From positions 1-9,531 of the forward strand of contig CADCRD010000008.1 in the NCBI GenBank assembly GCA_902803725.1: 9,531 nucleotides of DNA. Reading direction: 5' to 3'. The position numbers were made by a program, and so were the translations under genes. Positions within the stretch are counted from its first letter, which is position 1; each line of letters opens with the position of its first letter. Positions 6,548 through 9,531 of this stretch are shown here, in pieces. The notes beneath the pieces were generated by a model, which worked only from the letters and a program-made list of their open reading frames with translations, was not told where the DNA came from and made no database searches. This stretch comes from an uncultured Eubacteriales bacterium. GTDB lineage: Bacteria > Bacillota > Clostridia > Peptostreptococcales > Anaerovoracaceae.

Positions 6548-6751
6548 ATGATGCTCTATCCTGCGATCGATGAGATCAAACAAAAAGCAGACAGCAAATA
6601 CACGCTGGCAATACTCACGGCAAAAAGAGCCAGAGATATAATCGACGGCAAGCCGGTACTGATAGAAGGGGCCGATACGGAAAATCCGGTATCAGAGGCC
6701 GCCAACGAGATTGCCGAGGATCTGATCACTTACAAACGCGAAGAAGAATAG
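6548..6751 (+). CDS. rpoZ: RNA polymerase omega subunit
   Basis: The omega subunit clamps the beta-prime subunit and helps RNA polymerase assemble. The 67-residue protein has the family features: LYPAIDEIKQKADSKYTLAI near the start, then TAKRARDIIDG, and VSEAANEIAEDLITY towards the end. A strong AAGGAGG (6533-6539) lies 8 bases before the ATG at 6548. A second ATG directly after it (6551) is also possible and would shorten the protein by one residue. The gene is 28 bases from gmk and ends 9 bases before a strong terminator. gmk-rpoZ is a very common pairing in Bacillota. The coaBC gene often found next is not here. Confidence 0.95.
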   Translation: MMLYPAIDEIKQKADSKYTLAILTAKRARDIIDGKPVLIEGADTENPVSEAANEIAEDLITYKREEE

Positions 6752-6760
6752 CAAACGCTT

Positions 6761-6789
6761 ACAGCAGCCCGGGCTGCTGTTTTTATTTT
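6761..6789 (+). terminator. Strong intrinsic terminator after rpoZ
   Basis: ACAGCAGC (6761-6768) pairs perfectly with GCTGCTGT (6773-6780) around CCGG. TTTTATTTT (6781-6789) follows. The whole 6761-6780 segment is a perfect 20-base palindrome. The LytTR gene begins only 25 bases after the T run, so the element either ends the rpoZ transcript or attenuates read-through into that gene. Confidence 0.92.
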
Positions 6790-6814
6790 GACGCAGACAA
6801 CAGGGGGAAGGATC

Positions 6815-7174
6815 ATGAAGGGCAAGAAGACGAATACTGCAGAATATATTCCCATCAGCAACAGGAGCGTTACAAAAAAATTGTTTTATGATGAGATCAT
6901 ATACATAGAAAAGGATTATCATGAACTGGTATTTGCTACTGAAAAAGGAAAAATTTATATACGCGGCAGCTGCGCGGATCTGAAAAAATATACTGAACGC
7001 TGCAAAGATCTATATGAGTGCCATTCGTATCTTGCCATAAATCTCAGACATGTAATATCAATGGAGGACAGAAAGGTGATTTTTTCAGACGGGTCCGCAA
7101 AAAATCTCGGGCGCAAGAGCTTTTGCAGAGCGAAAAACGCATTTGCCGAATATATATGCAAAGACATTCAGTAA
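6815..7174 (+). CDS. Stand-alone LytTR DNA-binding domain regulator
   Basis: This is a 119-residue protein made almost only of a LytTR domain (about residues 15-116), a beta-type DNA-binding fold that binds pairs of short direct repeats. Typical landmarks are YDEIIYIEKDYHELVF at 25-40, the G-K-I-Y-I-R-G strand at 45-51, and the CHSYLAINLRHVISMEDRKV region at 69-88 (the usual H-R-S-Y-L-V-N-L motif). There is no receiver domain, signal peptide or membrane helix, so it is a single-domain regulator. The ATG at 6815 has AGGGGG at 6802-6807; an upstream TTG at 6788 falls inside the terminator T run and is unlikely. No promoter is evident in the 25 bases after the rpoZ terminator. What it regulates is not shown by the sequence; rpsB follows under its own promoter. 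Confidence 0.88.
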   Translation: MKGKKTNTAEYIPISNRSVTKKLFYDEIIYIEKDYHELVFATEKGKIYIRGSCADLKKYTERCKDLYECHSYLAINLRHVISMEDRKVIFSDGSAKNLGRKSFCRAKNAFAEYICKDIQ

Positions 7175-7189
7175 ATAATACAAATTTGC

Positions 7190-7218
7190 TTGAAATGATA
7201 TGTCCGTTGTAGTATTAT
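7190..7218 (+). promoter_or_regulatory. Sigma-A promoter for rpsB-tsf
   Basis: TTGAAA (7190-7195) and TATTAT (7213-7218) are 17 bases apart, close to consensus. Transcription would start near 7225, giving a leader of about 124 bases before the rpsB ATG, long enough for a regulatory RNA structure. Confidence 0.75.
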
Positions 7219-7224
7219 ATTATT

Positions 7225-7348
7225 CGTGCGTTCAGCACATTTTAGTTATCATTATTATGCACACTCATGCCGGTGCGGCAAGGTGCCATGTCAAATGGTT
7301 TGGCCGGACGAATGATCATGGGTGGAAGAGTAAAACCAGGAGGTTAAT
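7225..7348 (+). promoter_or_regulatory. Structured rpsB 5' leader, candidate S2 autoregulatory element
   Basis: The leader holds several pairing segments. GTGC (7226-7229) pairs with GCAC (7235-7238) right at the 5' end. GCAC (7259-7262) can pair with GTGC (7273-7276), and by sequence also with 7226-7229, so alternative folds exist. GGCA (7277-7280) with TGCC (7284-7287) compete with CCAT (7286-7289)/ATGG (7295-7298). CCGG at 7270-7273 can close with CCGG at 7304-7307. A strong AGGAGG follows at 7338-7343. Many bacteria repress rpsB through S2 binding to its leader; whether this one matches a known leader family cannot be judged by eye. Confidence 0.45.
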
Positions 7349-8086
7349 ATGGCAGTAATTTCTATGAAGCAGCTTCTCGAAGCTGGTGTTCATTTTGGTC
7401 ACCAGACAAGAAGATGGAATCCTAAGATGGCTCCGTACATTTTCACGGAGAGAAACGGTATCTACATCATCGATCTTCAGACAACAGTTAAAAAAATCGA
7501 CGACGCTTATGAATTCGTAAGAAGCGTTGCTGAGTCCGGCAAGCCGGTTCTTTTCGTAGGCACGAAAAAGCAGGCTCAGGCAGCTATCAAAGATGAAGCT
7601 CTGCGCTGCGGACAGTATTTCGTCAACCAGAGATGGCTGGGCGGAATGCTGACAAACTACAAGACGATCTCAAAGAGGATCAAGAGACTTGCTGACATCA
7701 GAAAGATGGAAGAAGACGGCACATTCGACAAGCTGTCAAAGAAAGAAGTCCAGACACTGAATCATGAAGCCGACAAACTGGAAAAATTCCTCGGCGGCAT
7801 CAAAGATATGAACGGAATGCCGGGAGCTATTTTCGTAGTTGACCCGAAGAAAGAAAAAATCGCTGTAAACGAAGCTAAAAAGCTCAACATTCCTGTAGTT
7901 GGTATTGTTGATACAAACTGCGATCCGGATGATGTTGACTATGTCATCCCTGCAAACGATGACGCTATCAGAGCAGTCAAACTGATCGCAGGATGCATGG
8001 CAGACGCTGTACTCGAAGCTAACCAGGGCGAGTCCATGGCTGAGGAAGCTCCGGCAGACGAAGCAGCAGAGGCTGACGCAGAATAA
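7349..8086 (+). CDS. rpsB: 30S ribosomal protein S2
   Basis: S2 sits between the head and body of the small ribosomal subunit and is needed for binding of S1-like proteins and for initiation. The 245-residue length is typical. The N-terminus [27 protein letters not shown] is the S2 signature, followed by [17 protein letters not shown]. Further conserved segments are [27 protein letters not shown] (signature 2) and [25 protein letters not shown] near the end. An acidic, alanine-rich tail (last 20 residues) is common in Clostridia. AGGAGG (7338-7343) is 5 bases from the ATG. It is co-transcribed with tsf, 31 bases downstream. Codon choice is noticeably restricted, as expected for a highly expressed gene. 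Confidence 0.99.
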   Translation: MAVISMKQLLEAGVHFGHQTRRWNPKMAPYIFTERNGIYIIDLQTTVKKIDDAYEFVRSVAESGKPVLFVGTKKQAQAAIKDEALRCGQYFVNQRWLGGMLTNYKTISKRIKRLADIRKMEEDGTFDKLSKKEVQTLNHEADKLEKFLGGIKDMNGMPGAIFVVDPKKEKIAVNEAKKLNIPVVGIVDTNCDPDDVDYVIPANDDAIRAVKLIAGCMADAVLEANQGESMAEEAPADEAAEADAE

Positions 8087-8117
8087 GAAATAAAGAAAAT
8101 TACAGGAGGAAATAACA

Positions 8118-9041
8118 ATGGCAGTAACAGCAGCATTGGTAAAAGAACTGCGTGAAATGACAGGCGCAGGAATGATGGATTGCAAAAAAGCACTTGTCGA
8201 AACAGACGGTGATATCGAAAAGGCAGTAGACGTACTGAGAGAAAAAGGCCTTTCAAAGGCAGCTAAGAAATCCGGCAGGATCGCAGCTATGGGTCTTGTA
8301 AGAACAGCTTTCTCAGAAGACGGAAAGAAAGCTGCAATGGTAGAAGTAAACTCAGAAACAGACTTCGTTGCCAAGAACGATGAATTCATCGGATTCGTTG
8401 ATGGACTTGCACAGCTGGCTCTGGAAAGCGATGCAGCAGATATGGATGCTTTCATGGCACTGCCGTTCGAAGGTGAAACAGTTCAGGCTGCACTGACAAA
8501 CAAGATCGCTACGATCGGCGAGAACATGAACATCAGACGTTTTGTTAAGTGCGAAGAAGAAGGCGTTGTATACACAGGATATCTTCACGGCGGCGGCAAT
8601 ATCGGCGTTATCGTTGGTCTTAAGACAGATGCAGCAGCTTCAGAAATCGAAACATGCGGAAAAGACGTTGCTATGCAGGTTGCCAGCATGAGCCCGAAAT
8701 TCCTCGATGAGAGCCAGGTAGATCCTGAATACCTCGAGCATGAAAGAAAGATCCTCATCGAAGAAGCAAAGAACGATCCGAAGAACGCTAAGAAGCCGGA
8801 AGACATCCTTGGCAAGATCGTTGAAGGACGTATCAAGAAAGAGCTCAAGGAAGTATGCCTGGCAGATCAGAAATTCGTCAAGGATGGCGACCTGTCTGTT
8901 GAGCAGTATGTTAAGAAGTGCGCAGCTGATCTCGGTAAAGATATCGCACTCGCATCATATGTAAGATATGAAGTAGGCGAAGGCATCGAAAAGAAAGAAG
9001 AAGACTTTGCAGCAGAAGTTGCAGCTCAGATGGCTAAATAA
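8118..9041 (+). CDS. tsf: Translation elongation factor Ts
   Basis: EF-Ts is the guanine-nucleotide exchange factor that reloads EF-Tu with GTP during elongation. The 307-residue protein has the N-terminal UBA-like domain (1-55: ALVKELREMTGAGMMDCKKAL, a family signature). The core domain carries TDFVAKNDEF at 81-90, which in E. coli EF-Ts contacts EF-Tu and displaces Mg2+. A second core subdomain includes YLHGGGNIGVIVGL, and DILGKIVEGRIKKEL is the segment near the coiled coil. AGGAGGA (8104-8110) is 7 bases upstream of the ATG. rpsB-tsf is the usual operon in nearly all bacteria. The gene ends before a GC-rich terminator, so the operon contains just these two genes; the pyrH and frr genes that often follow are not here. 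Confidence 0.99.
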   Translation: MAVTAALVKELREMTGAGMMDCKKALVETDGDIEKAVDVLREKGLSKAAKKSGRIAAMGLVRTAFSEDGKKAAMVEVNSETDFVAKNDEFIGFVDGLAQLALESDAADMDAFMALPFEGETVQAALTNKIATIGENMNIRRFVKCEEEGVVYTGYLHGGGNIGVIVGLKTDAAASEIETCGKDVAMQVASMSPKFLDESQVDPEYLEHERKILIEEAKNDPKNAKKPEDILGKIVEGRIKKELKEVCLADQKFVKDGDLSVEQYVKKCAADLGKDIALASYVRYEVGEGIEKKEEDFAAEVAAQMAK

Positions 9042-9071
9042 GCTTATCCGGAAAATATATTTCAGAATCAC

Positions 9072-9106
9072 AAAGCCCCGGAAATATTGCATTCCCGGGG
9101 CTTTTT
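9072..9106 (+). terminator. Intrinsic terminator of the rpsB-tsf operon
   Basis: AAAGCCCCGG (9072-9081) pairs perfectly with CCGGGGCTTT (9095-9104), 10 pairs with seven G-C. The 13-base loop can add a 3-pair inner stem (9083-9085 with 9091-9093). The T run ends at 9106, so the tail is short, but the stem is very strong. It lies 30 bases after the tsf stop codon. Confidence 0.88.
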
Positions 9107-9188
9107 GAGTGAGAAACAAAAAGACGCGATGACTGCATTGTGGATTTGGATGCTATACAGAACATAAATTTCTGATTATAACGTGACG

Positions 9189-9217
9189 TTGAGATTATTC
9201 TTTTCTCCGAATATAAT
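9189..9217 (+). promoter_or_regulatory. Near-consensus sigma-A promoter for the last gene
   Basis: TTGAGA (9189-9194) and a perfect TATAAT (9212-9217) are 17 bases apart, the best promoter match in the window. The start site would be near 9224. The segment between the tsf terminator and this promoter (9107-9188) shows no gene or clear element. Confidence 0.8.
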
Positions 9218-9250
9218 GTAATTGGTGATGTTTCTGCAGTGGAGGAGAAA

Positions 9251-9301
9251 ATGGGGAAGTTCCCGGAGAAGGGAACAGTTACCCGGGAGAATAATACATG
9301 A
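9251..9301 (+). CDS. Possible 16-codon leader ORF coupled to the downstream gene
   Basis: An ATG at 9251 is preceded 4 bases upstream by GGAGGA (9241-9246), a better ribosome binding site than that of the next gene. It encodes MGKFPEKGTVTRENNT and stops with TGA at 9299-9301. This stop overlaps the next start as ATGA (9298-9301), a typical arrangement for translational coupling. The peptide has no recognisable motif, so its role, if any, is probably to move ribosomes through the hairpins that cover the downstream ribosome binding site. It could also be a chance ORF. Confidence 0.4.
   Translation: MGKFPEKGTVTRENNT
9259..9288 (+). promoter_or_regulatory. Two mutually exclusive hairpins over a ribosome binding site
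   Basis: GTTCCC (9259-9264) pairs perfectly with GGGAAC (9271-9276) around GGAGAA. Alternatively TCCCGG (9261-9266) pairs with CCGGGA (9283-9288), which includes most of the GGGAG (9285-9289) that serves the ATG at 9298. The two stems share bases 9261-9264, so they cannot form together. The first leaves the binding site free and the second hides it. This resembles leader-controlled translation. Confidence 0.45.
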
Positions 9302-9531
9302 AAAGTAAGACGGAAATACTGTATGAGCTGATGCTGAGGAAGGGCTATACGGAAGCCTTTGCAAAACTCATCTGCATGGAAATGAATACTGACTTCACCG
9401 CTGAGAGGATGATCAGTTACATCGCAGGTGAGAAACACAGGCCAGAGGATGTCGCGGATGAGATGGTCGCCATCAAAGAATTCCGGGACAGGCTGGTGAA
9501 TAAACATATTTCTGAGCATGCGCAGGCGAGC
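9298..9531 (+). CDS. Unidentified small helical protein, 3' end outside the window
   Basis: The first 78 codons of an ORF that is still open at the window edge. The ATG at 9298 has GGGAGA (9285-9290) 7 bases upstream. The protein is rich in charged residues and predicted helical, without signal peptide or membrane segment. The segment GYTEAFAKLICMEMNTDFTA, followed by ERMISYI, and the later ADEMVAIKEFRDRL resemble, from memory, a family of short uncharacterised clostridial proteins with an N-T-D-F/Y-T-A-x-R-M core; I know no function for it. It begins a new transcription unit after the tsf terminator, with its own promoter and an unusual leader. The missing C-terminus prevents any firmer statement, but the coding call itself is well supported. 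Confidence 0.75.
   Translation, partial: MKSKTEILYELMLRKGYTEAFAKLICMEMNTDFTAERMISYIAGEKHRPEDVADEMVAIKEFRDRLVNKHISEHAQAS

Noticed and set aside
7312..7347. An 11-codon ORF in the rpsB leader ([11 protein letters not shown]) that ends one base before the rpsB ATG.
   Set aside because: It lacks a good ribosome binding site, and its last codons are the rpsB AGGAGG region itself, so the frame is probably accidental.
9034..9519. A 161-codon open frame on the - strand across the tsf terminator and the last gene.
   Set aside because: It runs through a strong terminator hairpin and a near-consensus promoter of the + strand, and its translation has no family resemblance.

Overview
The window reads as a chromosomal housekeeping region of an anaerobic, low-to-moderate-GC Bacillota, most likely class Clostridia. 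This rests on the gene order (a yggS/sepF/divIVA/lspA/rluD block, an rqcH/yicC/gmk/rpoZ block and rpsB/tsf), AGGAGG-type ribosome binding sites, sigma-A promoters of the TTGACA/TATAAT type and short hairpins followed by T runs. I cannot name the genus. All main genes are on the + strand, and nothing in the window looks like a phage, transposon, CRISPR array or tRNA/rRNA gene.

Region 1 (1-2757) starts with the last codons of a yggS-family gene. SepF and DivIVA (division and cell-pole proteins) follow, then LspA (lipoprotein signal peptidase) and an RluD-type 23S rRNA pseudouridine synthase. Gaps are only a few bases up to lspA, so this is probably one transcript. The yggT and ylmH genes that often lie between sepF and divIVA are absent.

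Region 2 (2794-4497) is rqcH, the ribosome quality-control factor. It ends in a long imperfect stem-loop that lacks a good T tract.

Region 3 (4498-4971) holds a 40-codon gene for a four-cysteine zinc-knuckle microprotein, with its own candidate promoter and strong terminator. The promoter of the next operon follows.

Region 4 (4972-7174) is yicC, gmk, rpoZ, a strong terminator, then a stand-alone LytTR-domain gene. The remA gene common between yicC and gmk is missing, and gmk has its own extended -10 promoter in that gap. LytTR has no clear promoter after the terminator, so its expression may depend on read-through.

Region 5 (7175-9106) is the rpsB-tsf operon (ribosomal protein S2 and EF-Ts). 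It has a good promoter, a structured leader of about 120 nt and a GC-rich terminator.

Region 6 (9107-9531) has a near-consensus promoter and a leader with a 16-codon ORF. That ORF overlaps the start of an unidentified gene, which runs off the window, as ATGA. Two mutually exclusive hairpins in the leader can hide or expose the downstream ribosome binding site. This and the zinc microprotein are the least ordinary parts of the window.
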